DNA of 64,000 nt from NCBI GenBank assembly GCA_032622095.1, contig CP136065.1:100073343-100137342 (forward strand), written 5' to 3'. The notes under the pieces are model-generated. The model worked only from the letters and a program-made list of their open reading frames with translations, was not told the DNA's origin and did no database searches. Made by a program: the position numbers and the translations under genes. This document shows, one piece after another, positions 1 to 10,954 of the stretch; positions within the stretch are counted from its first letter, which is position 1; every line of letters begins with the position of its first letter. This DNA is from Siphonodentalium dalli. Lineage: Eukaryota; Mollusca; Scaphopoda; Gadilida; Siphonodentaliidae.

Positions 1-315
1 CGTGTGATTCTTATGCCTGTCGTTCCTATGAACGGGGGAGATTTTCATCGAATCATACCTCTTTTAGGGACGGGTACCATAATTTCTCTTGATTAAAAAG
101 GCAGAATTAACTCATTGAAAAACAAAAAATGCGTGTTGTGTGATTCTTATGTCTGTCGTTCTTAGGGAGGGGGGGGGGGAGAATTTCATCGGGTCAGTTT
201 GACGGGTACCATCATTTCTCTTGACCTTAAAAATGATCAATTCAAGGTCAAATCGGGTCAAATTGAAAAAAAAAATTTAAATTAATGAAAAAAAAAATGT
301 TTCTGACGATTGCCG
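1..315. repeat. Dispersed repeat fragments, partly duplicated
   Basis: Two related segments, about 3-60 and 137-195, share a GTGTGATTCTTATG...CGTTC core followed by a purine-rich GGGGGAGA...TTTCATCG stretch, so this is a local degenerate duplication. The same GTGTGATTCTTA motif recurs near 4950 and, inverted, near 50530 and 50650. Positions 229-262 contain a CAAGGTCAAATCGGGTCA piece also found near 8280 and in the array at 47.7-50.2 kb. A G homopolymer lies near 168-179. No coding sequence was recognised. Confidence 0.6.
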
Positions 316-372
316 CTAACGGGCGGGTGGCGAGCTAACCTGCTAGTCTATACTATATATTTTGAGACTTCC

Positions 373-445
<73 letters not shown>

Positions 446-470
446 CAGGTTAGCCCGCCACTGGCGGCAT
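316..470. repeat. Inverted repeat flanking a (TA)n microsatellite
   Basis: A (TA)n tract (about 373-442, interrupted once by AGCT) is bracketed by inverted copies of the same sequence: GGCGAGCTAACCTGCTAG on the left (about 328-345) and TTAGCAGGTTAGCCCGCC on the right (about 442-459). The motif is also found singly near 8868 and 50237, where it borders dispersed retroelement-like sequence. This looks like two repeat ends joined head to head with an expanded TA tract between them. Confidence 0.7.
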
Positions 471-522
471 TCGTCCCATGGCTTTGTTACAGAAACATGA
501 CATGTTTTTAATTTAACCAAAT

Positions 523-800
523 TTCAAGTCGATTGCGAGATCTGGTCTGCGCATGCGCGAAGCTTGCGTCGCACGAGCTCGGCGACCCGATAAAATTCGT
601 ACCCGGGGCAAGATACATTCACATACCAAATTTCAAGTCGATAGCTCCACCCGTTTCCGAGATCTCGTCTGCGCATGCGCAAAGCTGGCGTCGCACGGGC
701 TCGGCGATCCGATAAAATTTGTATCCGGGGCAAGATACATTCACATAGCAAATTTCAAGTCGATAGCTCCACCCGTTTCCGAGATAACGCATTCTTTGTT
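523..800. repeat. Two tandem copies of a 126-bp dispersed unit
   Basis: Two adjacent copies of a unit containing TTTCAAGTCGATAGCTCCAC, CCGTTTCCGAGATCTCGTCT, GCGCATGCGC and GACCCGATAAAATTCGTA. The same unit is tandemly repeated at about 49800-50095. Open frames here are products of the repeat rather than genes. Confidence 0.75.
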
Positions 801-939
801 TTTCAATGAGTTAATTCATGGTACCCGTCCTCCCCGTCCTAAACTTCAGAGCGGACAGTCAATTAATCCCGTCGTGAAATCCCTCTGCATAATATTTCGA
901 GCTCTTAGATCAATTCTGCCTTTTTAGTCGAGATAATTG

Positions 940-1066
940 CATTTCGTCCGCATCCGTATTTCGGACGCATGGGGACAGTCGTTTAGCCACGTCCATTGGA
1001 ATCCGCATCCGTATTTCTGACGCATGGGGTCAGTCGTTTAGCCACGTCCATTGCAATAAAGAGCGT
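940..1066. repeat. Tandem ~60-bp duplication ending in AATAAAGAGCG
   Basis: CCGCATCCGTATTTC...GACGCATGGGG(A/T)CAGTCGTTTAGCCACGTCCATTG occurs twice in tandem (about 949-1002 and 1003-1053). The second copy runs into AATAAAGAGCG (1055-1065), an 11-mer that recurs in perfect form several times in the window. Confidence 0.65.
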
Positions 1067-1139
1067 TGATTGTTAACGCCTCCGTATAAGGTAAATATAA
1101 AGATCGTTGATGTCTTAACCCACGCCGTGCCTTTGCGGT

Positions 1140-1315
1140 GATTTGGGAGTGGATAAAGGGTGCTCTGAGCTTCCCCAAAACGCGACCACGGCCGTGTCGG
1201 TGTGATTTTACACTTACATACGAAATTTGAGCTCAATCTGTACACGCGTTTTGGATTCCATGAAGTACACATATACACATATACACACACATATATCTAT
1301 ATCTATATTTGCGAG

Positions 1316-1346
<31 letters not shown>

Positions 1347-1347
1347 G
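1140..1347. repeat. Dispersed repeat with (CTGT)n microsatellite
   Basis: A segment with GATTTTACACTTACATACGAAATTTGAGCTCAATC recurs near 4700-4790 and 8310-8400 (inverted or diverged) and at 50730-50970. It ends in a CTGT microsatellite at about 1316-1347. It looks like the end of a retroelement-derived dispersed family. No coding potential is recognisable. Confidence 0.6.
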
Positions 1348-1369
1348 TTCTATAGACATTCACAGGGAA

Positions 1370-2300
1370 CCATCTAGATGGCACCAAAGTGGTCTAACAG
1401 GGGTAACTTTTTACGAGAAAGATAATGGTGCGGGTTAGAATTTTCTAAAGTGACGCCGTTGTTGTCCGTGGCAGAAAAGGGGGAGGGGCAGAATATTTTT
1501 TTGTCGCCGATTGCCACCAAACTTATATATAATAATCCCCATGATATTACGAATATAATGGTGTGGTTTAAATACGTCAAACATGGCGCCGTTTGAGTCA
1601 GGAATGCACGAAAGGGGAGAGGGGCACCAAAATTGATAAAAATAATTTTAGCGCCGATTTCCACCAAATTGATACACATTCTTCTCCATGATACAAAGAA
1701 TCTAATTGTTTGATTTAAAGGCGCCAAATTGTTGTCGTTTGAGAGATTGGGGGGTGGGCACTAAATTTGATAAGAATTGGTTTAGTCGCCGATTGCCACC
1801 AAACTTATACAAAATCATCCACATGGTATGAGGAGTCTAATGGTGTGGCTGAAAGCTGCCAAAAGTGGCGTTCGAGTCAGGGGTGCACTGAACGGGAGAG
1901 GAGCACCAAATTTATATTGTGCATTTTTAGCGCCAATTTCCACCAAATTGATACATCTTCTTATCCATGATACGAGGAATATAATCGTGTGATTTATTGG
2001 CGCTGTTTGTTTGAGAGATGGTATAGGGGTGGGGTAGGCAATATATTTGATAAAAAAATGGTTTAGTCGCCTATTAGCACCGAACTTATAAATAATCATC
2101 TCCATGATATATCTTGCGTCTAATTGTGTGGTTTAAAGATGTCAAAAGTGGGGCCATTCGAGTCAGGGGTGCACATAGGGTGAGAGAGACACAAACATTT
2201 ATAAACATTATGTTTAGCGCCGATTTCCACCAGATTGATACATTTTCTTCTTCGGATACGAGGATTCTAATCGTGTGGTTTAAATACGCCTAATTATATA
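1370..2300. repeat. Degenerate tandem array, ~190-bp units (cluster 1)
   Basis: About five diverged copies of a unit with the same order of blocks: GAGAGGGGCACCAAA, then (T)TTAGCGCCGATTTCCACCA, then a TATA-rich stretch ending CCATGATA, then TCTAAT(G/C)GTGTGGTTTAAA and finally CGTTCGAGTCAGGGGTG. The same family appears at 25790-26400 and 54840-55850. Each cluster is degenerate, so the copies are old or evolve fast. Confidence 0.8.
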
Positions 2301-3660
2301 ATTATTAAAACAACTAAATGGTTGAGATAATCCATGGCTTCCGATTATTGGAAACTAATTATTCATAATTCCTTCAAAGTTTCATGAATGAACCACCTCA
2401 GAATTCCGTTACAACAAATATAATCCTTCAAATTATTACAACACCTATTGTTTATCACTGAATGTTTCTCATTCACCACACCAGAAAGGCCTCTAAATGC
2501 GGACCAAAAATATACTAATCGGATTAAATACACCCCCGATACTTCGCAACACGACCTTTAGTCTACATTCCAACTTAGACATAATTCAACAATGTTATCT
2601 GCTATATTCTGCATTGTATTACCACAATAAACTCTTCATGAGTGGTCCAGCCATTGTTCACACTGAATATCGAAAACAATTAACGCTGTCATAAAAAGTA
2701 CATACTGCATCAATGAGACATCCGCGAAAATACGTCCGCTAATAAATACATTCTGAAAAAAGTCTAACAGGTACGCACAATGTGAATATGTATATATTAA
2801 ATGATATTTTCCCCTTAGCTTCATTGTCAGGCAAAAAAAAACAGCCTAACGGAATACACCCTATAGAGGGCGTAATGGTTGAGCTCAATCCTCGCCATCA
2901 AAACCGCCATATTCTCAGGACTGCAAGCCTTTCAGCAATACAATATCAGGGGACATTTGTGCCTGATGTTTTCTTGCAGCTTCATGGGAATATGCCATTA
3001 GAGTGTACTGGCCTATATATTTCAGAATAATTTGTATGAAAACAAAGTCCATCTATTTTCCCATGTTCTTCTTAGTAGTGATAAAATATAGATAATCTTG
3101 ATAATTTCTCACGTTCACCTAGTGTGATTGCCTTACGTGTAAGAACAGATAAAACGGTACAATCATAACTTTAAGAGTCTTGTGTACATGTACAATGAAA
3201 AATGCGCTGTTCAAATACATGGCATACTCACGTAGTTCCCCACTTAAACATCGCGGTATTGAGTTTCATCGTCTTTCTCGCGGGTGCAGTCTGGGTTAAG
3301 AGTATATCTCAACAAGTATCTGACAACGTATACACAACACAACAACGGGCACAATAATTCGGACCTCGTTGATAGGATAGGCTATTTAATTTCCAATTTA
3401 CACATATATCATTATTGACAGTTATATTATATTAAAAATTAGAATGATTTTACATTTTTGGAATAAGTTACGCGAACAGAGCTTTATTTGCACACTTAGC
3501 TGTCATAAGGGAGTACAATCAGAATTGTTGCGAAATCTCTAAACAGATGAATTACGACCTCATGCATACTCTATTTGTTTTCATAAAACAAAACTCCCGA
3601 TTTAAACTGTCATTTGACTGTAATACAGCATTTACGATATACTCGAGTGAGTTGTAAATT
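2301..3660. other. Intergenic, nothing recognised
   Basis: AT-rich sequence. A short open frame at 2782-3030 on the plus strand (82 codons) has an unremarkable composition. I recognise no domain and see no signal peptide, so it is not called as a gene. Confidence 0.5.
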
Positions 3661-3664
3661 GGGT

Positions 3665-4165
3665 TGTTGACAGTATCCGCCCCAGGCCAAGTGGTCCTGC
3701 TGTATGCTATGATTATGGTGGTCATGCTGAATTGCAATGATGAGGGTAGGGCAAACTGATGCCGTTATTTTATCTAAAGTTGTAATTTTCGCGGTGTTTT
3801 GGCTAATCCGAGCGATTTAAGAGAAGAAAAAAAATCAGTGTGTAAATGTAACATTCAAGAACATATAAAGTTTTGAAAGGCATAATAATGCATGCGAATA
3901 ACCATCTTGCTTATATTCGATTTTCAACTAATACAACCAGTACTAAAAATATTTCGCAATAACTATGTTTTTGAATGTTTGATAATCATAATGGCTTTTC
4001 CTGTATATGTTCAGATTATCAGAAAAACCGCGAAAAAGAAATTTAAAAAAAATATAACGGTACTTTTTATTAACAGCATCAGTTTGCCATAACAGCATCA
4101 TAGCAATTCAGCAGGACCCAACTGCACCATAACACATTAGTAGGACCATTTGACCATGGGTGGTA
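3665..4165. repeat. Imperfect inverted-repeat (MITE-like) element
   Basis: The left arm holds GGTCCTGCTG, GCAAACTGATGC and TTTTCGCGGTGTTTTGGCTA. The right arm holds the reverse complements in reverse order: CCGCGAAAA, GCATCAGTTTGCC and TTCAGCAGGACC. The arms meet around 3920-3960. Related sequence occurs at 43555-43690 and 52200-52870. This is probably a non-autonomous DNA transposon. Confidence 0.7.
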
Positions 4166-4600
4166 TCACGTTTTTCTTCGAAATATATATTTTCTCAAAT
4201 AGAACGATTTTCCAAATTATTTTCGCGATGTATCAACCAATATGATATAGACATAATTATATATCACCGGCATATTCATATAGTGCTGGTTCATGTATAT
4301 AAGTGTCAGCTTTTCTACCGGAATGTTCACAGCGGATATCCAGTAAATTCTGGAACAATGAAAAAAGAAATCCGCAGTTGTAAATAAATAAATACTTCTT
4401 TATTAGTGGGACGGATTAATCGCGATAAACAGTATGACAATCGCTCCGATCCGACAAGGTGAGCCACTACTTATATTCCATGTGTAAGAATCATGTTTTG
4501 TGATGCTATTTGGATATACAATTTATGAGTATCCTCTATTCCCACCAAATATCCACAGTATGCAAATGGTTTCACCTCACTTTAACCTGGGCAACGCCGG
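4166..4600. other. Intergenic, nothing recognised
   Basis: AT-rich sequence with no motif, repeat or coding signal that I can support. Confidence 0.5.
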
Positions 4601-5110
4601 GTAACCCTGCTAGTATATATATATATACGTAGTTCTCAAAATATATATATAGATATATATGTGTGTGTGTGTGTGTGTGGGTACTTTATAGAATCGAAAA
4701 CGACTGGTTGGATCGAGCTCAAATTTCGTATATAAGGGTAAAAACCCACGGGATCGCCCACGTCGCATTTTGGACAAGCTCAGAGCACCGCTCCAGTCAC
4801 AAAAAAATGGCACCGTGGGGGTTAACACACCAACGCTCCTTATATCTTCCATATTGGGAGATGTATCAGATTAATGCTCTTTATAGTCATCGACGTATTG
4901 ATCTAAGAGGCGTAACTCTACATTGCGTCATTACAGAGACATGAGCGTGTTGTGTGATTCTTACGTACTCAGGGCTTTCTATGAACGCGGATCGGGTCAG
5001 TTTTCCGCCCTAGGTGATTTTCACCTCGAAACGGGTACCCACAAATTATATATATGTGTGCATGTGTCCTGTATAGACTCGAACCGATTGCGCTCACACT
5101 TGCTACCATG
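4600..5110. repeat. Dispersed repeat with TA/TG microsatellites
   Basis: Begins with GGGTAACCCTGCTAG, a retroelement-end motif, then (TA)n at about 4614-4656 and (TG)n at about 4658-4679. It continues with GATCGAGCTCAAATTTCGTATATAAGGGTAAAAACCCACGG-type sequence shared with 8310-8380. Positions 4935-5050 match 50440-50680 in inverted orientation (GTGTGATTCTTACGTACT, CCGCCCTAGGTGATTTTCAC). Confidence 0.65.
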
Positions 5111-7370
5111 GGCGTAGCCAACATTTTTAAAAGGCGGGTTCGAGTATTAACTTGAGGGGCACAGGATCTGGAGCATATTTGATCATTATTTGTGTAATAT
5201 CTGCGCGTTTATCAGAGAGGTAATAAAATTTAACATTTAATTTTACTGTTTTTTTTAAAAGAACATAATTAAACACACATATTCTAGACGTTATCAAACT
5301 ATTATGGTGTCTATATCGCCTTTGTCTATAGTAAAATTAAATGTACTCATTTGAACTTGAAATTATATTATATATTTGTCTGGGATTGAACACCGATCAG
5401 GGTTCGTAATCGGTATCAGTACCGGAATCGTAACCGCGGTAAATGCGGTGCCGCTTCTCATCTGTAAGAATCGCCGGTAATCTGGATTGATTGGCAACAT
5501 ATAACCCTTTCTATACTATAAACTGATACTCAGACTCAGTTATATAAAGTATACATTGGAAATTTGGAATGAAATATTTTTCATTTGGCGGGATGTTTAG
5601 ATGATACAAACAAACCAGATACATAAAAGTGCAGCAGGAGCCATATTTATTGCGGGGAATGTTTTCACAAACGCTTGTTGAGCTTATTGTTTGAACATCA
5701 GGCGGAGATGGTCTCATGTTGGATTATTGTAATAATAATATTTTATTAATTGGATAAGGAATAAATAAACTGAAAACAACTATTAATATTTAATTGTTTT
5801 TATTTGTAATTAAACATTTCGTTGGTGTATGAACACAAATGTTTTTTAGCTTTTTGTATTGGTCAGAATATATCGAAATTGGAAATAAAAAGTCCAACGC
5901 GGGCCATTTATTTCAATGTGGCGGTGTTAGAGACTCAAATAATATGTTTTATTTGGCCTAAGTGTTTCTTATGTTTTTCTTAAGTCTTCCTACTTCTCCC
6001 TATTTTGGGCTGAAGTCTCCCTAAAATATCCAGAGGGAGAAGTCTCTACTCCTTGTGTTCAACCCATAGCTTGCATCGGCCCTGTCGCTATAAGATAACT
6101 ACTCATTGATGATGCTTTAGTATAAAGCGGGTTGACGCAATGTTAACAGCTATACGCTATTTTGGGTATATATTTGAAGCTGAATTCAGTTATGTTGCTA
6201 TAATGTTCGTGGATCACATGTTTTCATGATGGTCATCTTAGTGACGCAATTACGTTCATTGTGCTGCTATATTGAGCATTGCACATACGAATCGTCAAAA
6301 GGACATCGCGTCCTTGAATTAAGCTCCCGTAGCACAGTCATCCCGGTTCGGTTCCAATGATCATAATAAATATATTAAATACGTATACATGCCTACAGGC
6401 TTTATGATAGAATTTAGAAAAAAATCAGGTTCTGGCTTTTCATCAGCATTCTGTTTAACATAATGACATAACTGCTGAGTAAACAGCCACGACTTTGCTG
6501 ATAGCAATGTTGTGTGGAATTGTTTGGTCACCTTGTGATCAAATATATCTTTGCTGAGTTTCCGATTACAGTCATTGGTGCGACGACATTATTATATTTT
6601 ACTGTTGCGCTGCTGCAGGGATAAATGTAGTTCACCCCGCACCTGTCAAATTCTGCCACATGCATCAGCATGCATACAATATTTATAGCAGGTAAGTGCA
6701 TAATGTAATGTATATATGTTGCATATAATTATGTACATGGATCATGCAGTGGACGTGAATATAAATGTACCGACTGATACTTGTATATTAAGATTAAATC
6801 GACCAACAAGCTACAGTTCACGAACAAGCCCAAAATGGAAAGCAAAGTGTGTCGCATTGAACGCGCGCGTCAATCATTATTATGGCCTATTTTCGAGCAT
6901 TATGAGTGATTGATCTTCAGAAAGAACAAAACAAAACAAAAACAATTGATGTGTTTTCTAGCTCACCGCCTGTCGGTGGAAATAAAATATGACTGGTACT
7001 GTGGCACCAGTACCGCGGTTCCGATACTGTTCTCAGTGCAGAACCGTATCGAATGTCCTGGTGCCGACGTTACTTTGCGAACCCTGACACCGATACTTAA
7101 TATGTCCATGTCTAAATCTGACAATTCACAGTATGACACTTGTCGCCCCCATTTGATTTATTGTTTCGAACACTAAATTATTAATTGAGATCATCACATA
7201 TTCGAATATATATTCTATTCATGCATATATAGACGGACTATGCACTATTGTCGTATTCGTTTGACAGTTATTATGCGAATGCCAAAAGTGTCCCATTGCA
7301 TGCATGTTGTATACTAAGTATCACGTGTCAGAAATCAGCTTGGGATATATGTTTCTCTTTAGTTAAAACA
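5111..7370. other. Intergenic, nothing recognised
   Basis: AT-rich sequence of more than 2 kb. Short open frames at 6716-6913 and 6910-7176 show no recognisable domain. No RNA gene or transposon end was identified. Confidence 0.45.
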
Positions 7371-7378
7371 AATTTCAA

Positions 7379-7564
7379 ATGGACATGGTTTTCGCCGTTT
7401 TGTTGTTGTTGTTAGTAACCGGAACGCATTCCGTGCACGTGATGTTAATGTGCACACCATGGGAGGGTTTCGGTCACTGTTCAATTCACATAACTGGTGT
7501 AAAGAAGCTCAAGTCGTATGTGCACACTATTTTAGCACCCGATATGTTAGTTACATGCATCTGA
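7379..7564 (+). CDS. Candidate signal-peptide exon, possibly UGT-like N-terminus
   Basis: A 61-codon frame starts with MDMVFAVLLLLLVTGTHSVH, a convincing hydrophobic signal peptide. It continues with TPWEGFGH and later HTILAPD. The order (signal peptide, beta-strand, G-H, then HTxxxAPD about 25 residues later) resembles the N-terminal exon of UDP-glycosyltransferases. A possible splice donor, GTTAGT, lies just before the stop, after the codons for APD. No partner exon was found downstream. It may equally be a chance frame or a fragment of a decayed gene. The identification rests on a short stretch and is weak. Confidence 0.25.
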   Translation: MDMVFAVLLLLLVTGTHSVHVMLMCTPWEGFGHCSIHITGVKKLKSYVHTILAPDMLVTCI

Positions 7565-8008
7565 GCCGAGTAACACATAGTAACTAAGCTGTTACGATCT
7601 GAATCAATCAACATGTTAACATAATTATGGAAATCCATGGTGGACTAAATGCTTTATAATTATTTATGGGTCTTGATAAAATATAAAAAACGTGTATAGT
7701 TGACTCTGAATTTTCAAATTATTATACATCGGTTCTAAATGTAAGCTTGTCCCCGGTTGGTTTATGGACTATCTTAATATATATGCCAATGCAACCATTT
7801 AAATAACATCGTGGGTGCCTAAATGTTGTGCCCAAACAAGTTGCATCTTTAAGATGTCAAGCTAACAATAAATTCAATAATGTTTTCTTTTGTGTGTTTG
7901 ACGATGTTGGATATGTTCGGATTTCACTGAAACATTATACGGACCTCAATTTAATGAGAAATAATCTAGTATTGGCCGATCATGCTTTTGTCGACTGCTT
8001 TTAAACGT

Positions 8009-8145
8009 GCCCTCGTCGCCTGACTTCCAGGGTTCGACGGTTCGTTGGCTCGGGCAACTTCGGGGGTTCATACATTAATTTAACTAACCCAGCCGTTGCC
8101 TGAGTCAACGACCTGTCAAACCCTGGAAGTCAGGCGACAAGGGTA
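8009..8145. repeat. Hairpin / foldback sequence
   Basis: The left arm CCTCGTCGCCTGACTTCCAG with GGGTTCGACGGTTCGTTGGC pairs with the right arm GTCAACGACCTGTCAAACCC and CTGGAAGTCAGGCGACAAGG. The loop is about 35 bp. This is a small palindromic mobile element or the end of one. Confidence 0.7.
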
Positions 8146-8169
8146 CTCTGTTTTCAAGGGCGGGTTCGT

Positions 8170-8900
8170 CCGAACCCACCGAACCATAGCTGGCTACGCC
8201 CATGCTTGCTACCTACGGGAAGTGTCATGAACGGGTTAAATTGTGACCCCGACCTGACATTGACCTTGAAAATGATCAATTCAAGGTCAAATCGGTATAG
8301 AATCGAAAACGGCTGCGCGGATCGAGCTCAAATTATTTCGTATATAAGGGTAAAAACCCACGGGGATCGTCAACGTCGCGTTTTGGACAAGCTCTGAGCA
8401 CTCATTCTCCACTCCCAATCATCAAAATCATCACAAACGGCACCTCGGGGGTTAAGGCATCTTTATATTGACCATATTTGGAGTTGTTAACCGACTAACG
8501 CTCTTTATTGCCATCGACGTTGTTAAACGGTTACCCATGCATACGAAACTACGGATGCAAAACGCGAAATGCATTTATCTCGATTAAAAAGGCAGAATTA
8601 ACGTGTTGTATGCTTCTTCACCTTAATCGGGTAAAATAAGGTCTAATCGGGTAAAATATTGAAAAACCAAAAATTAAATTAAAATTTTAATCAAAAAAAT
8701 TAATTAAAAAATCCAGTAAATTAAAAATGCACATTTAACTCATGTTATAAACAAAAAATTAATATTAACTCCTTGAAAAAAAAAATTTAAATTAAAAAAT
8801 TAATTCAAAATTAATTAATTTTTTTAAAAATTGTCATGTTTCTGACGAACGCCGCCAGTGGCGGGCTAACCTGCTACTATACTATATGTTTTGGAACTTC
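8170..8900. repeat. Mosaic of dispersed repeat fragments
   Basis: Contains pieces shared with other repeat blocks: ACCTTGAAAATGATCAATTC near 8262 (as near 230 and 50360); AAGGGTAAAAACCCACGG (as near 4735); a CGCTCTTTATT motif at 8499-8509; an A/T-homopolymer-rich tail (about 8640-8830); and GCGGGCTAACCTGCTA near 8861. This is consistent with the end of a degraded retroelement. Confidence 0.6.
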
Positions 8901-8935
8901 TGTATGTGAGTATGTGTCTTATAGACTTGAAAACT

Positions 8936-9225
8936 GCTCGACCGATCCGACTAAAATTGGGTATTTAGGTCTACTTTGATCCCGGGAACAATATGGGTGG
9001 GTCCAATTTCACATGCGACCGTGTCCTTGAACTTGACTTCGACCTCGCTCATATACGCTCATATAGGCATGTTTCTGGACCTCGACCGATCCGACTCAAA
9101 TTTGATATGTAGGCCCAATTTGATCCCGGAAACTATATGGGCGGTTCCAATTTCACGTGCGACCATGTGCTCGACATTGACCTCGCTCATATACGCTCAT
9201 ATAGGCATGTTTCCGGAACGATCGA
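8936..9225. repeat. Tandem duplication, ~140-bp unit
   Basis: Two copies of a segment beginning GACCGATCCGACT(A/C)AAATT and containing TTGATCCCGG, CCAATTTCAC(A/G)TGCGACC and CTCATATACGCTCATATAGG. The second copy starts near 9077. The open frame that spans it is a by-product of the repeat. Confidence 0.8.
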
Positions 9226-9390
9226 ACAATAGTTTTTTCTTTCTTCTAATACTTTTCAACTCTAGATGTTTTATTCACACAATAATTAGTTTACAACAAA
9301 GCTAAATTTCAGAATTATATATATTTTGTGCATGTTTTTATACAATTAACCCTTTCAGTGCCGGGTCCGAATGTTGTATCAACCCATATA

Positions 9391-9433
9391 CCCTGTGCCA
9401 ATACATTCTCTTATATATGCGAGTCGACCATAG
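9391..9433. repeat. Solo half of the CCAATGCATTCTC MITE
   Basis: CCCTGTGCCAATACATTCTC followed by TTATATATGCGAGTCGACCA is one arm of the double-hairpin MITE family seen intact at 25127-25521. The partner arm is missing here. Confidence 0.75.
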
Positions 9434-9439
9434 TTCCGT

Positions 9440-10570
9440 TCTTGTTCAAGCACCGAACTTAACACTATGTGTATCAATAGATACCGTGCTGAAATCTTTA
9501 AGTATATTTGAGATCTATTAAAAATATATATTATGACATTACCATTGATTTACATAATGTAGTTCATAGAAAAGCATGGTACGCAATTGAAGACTTCTGC
9601 TCTGCATGTATACATATCATGCATATTACAATGTACTTCTCAAGTTTTCCGGTAACTCAAGAGATGAAACTCTACCTTTTCAATATAAGGACCAACAGAA
9701 TTTCAAATAAATTTAAGTAAACAATATAATAATGTATAATTAAACTTATTGAAAAACATAAATCCTCAAGGCTTGAATGTTCGTTGTTGGTGAAGTGATT
9801 TGTTGATTTCAGCGATAGGAAACTGAAATAGGCATGTACAACCAAACACGACATCCCATGACATCTCTCTTAACGGGGTACCCTTTTTCAAATTGATATT
9901 ATGATCAGAAGACATATTTGGGCACAGTGAACCATACACTACAGTCTATATATATCGTTGTTTCTCCAAATGGAGCCCGTTTGCGATCGGCAAATGAGTA
10001 TGTACAATGCATACTTACGTGTATAGCAGCGGGGAAACCGTCTATCCGGTCTGAAAACTGGTTTTTATGGTGTTGCTTTGATCCTTCTTTATGTTCTAAA
10101 AATAGGATTTTTCGTCTTGGCGAAAGCGACTTTCTATTATATGTTTGTACGGTTTATCCACTGTGATTATGTACTAGAACTTACTCGGTTAGGACTGACG
10201 TCTATTATCAGCACACAGTGCGTAAACAATGTGTAAAACGAGACATAACGTTAACGACACGAACAAAGGGACAACTCGCTCCACCATATACTTTGGTCGA
10301 TTCCCCACCATATCATATCTGTTAATTATATTTTATTTGCATTGTCATGAGTTATATGGATTATATACTGTTGACATATACTGGGCAATATGTTGTTGTT
10401 GAGCTGAAGTTCAAATAATGATATCGATCTCCCAGCATGCAGCAAGTCAGTTGGAGTTAGCGGATTTATGCACGTTCCTATTTAATCAGGGCGATACTCG
10501 ATGTGATGTCAGGGAATTAAATTCCACATCGGTAAGTTACCTGTAAACGAACAGGAAATGACTAAATTTT
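9440..10570. other. Intergenic, nothing recognised
   Basis: AT-rich sequence. Short frames here carry no recognisable domains. Confidence 0.45.
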
Positions 10571-10574
10571 ATAA

Positions 10575-10954
10575 GTGAACTTTCAGACGACCACGATTCA
10601 ATCTTAAGTGGAGGAATCGGGTCCGACAAAATCGTGGATAGATATATAGTCTGTTCACACGATTGCAATGTCGTCGCATATGATGATATATATCGTAATC
10701 CATGGTTAACCACGTGATTGACTACCCTGCGATATTTCCATCTACGATTTTTACATGCACATGATTGCGATTCCATCGGAAGTGGAGGCAACAAAGGATA
10801 CACCACGATTTCGCAGCAGAAATCAAACAGTGCTTGATATTAATTTTAAACTCACGATCTTGTCGCGAGCATGCGCAGTCCAACTATCGGTTACTATCCA
10901 CGAGGAAAACTTCCCATGCAGTTACGATTTAATAGTGGTCGTCTGAGCGTTCAC
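10575..10954. mobile_element. MITE with TIRs (~380 bp)
   Basis: GTGAACTTTCAGACGACCAC (10575-10594) is mirrored by GTGGTCGTCTGAGCGTTCAC (10935-10954), giving 20-bp terminal inverted repeats with a few mismatches. The interior has further weak dyad symmetry and no coding sequence. The TIR sequence was not matched to a named superfamily. Confidence 0.7.
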
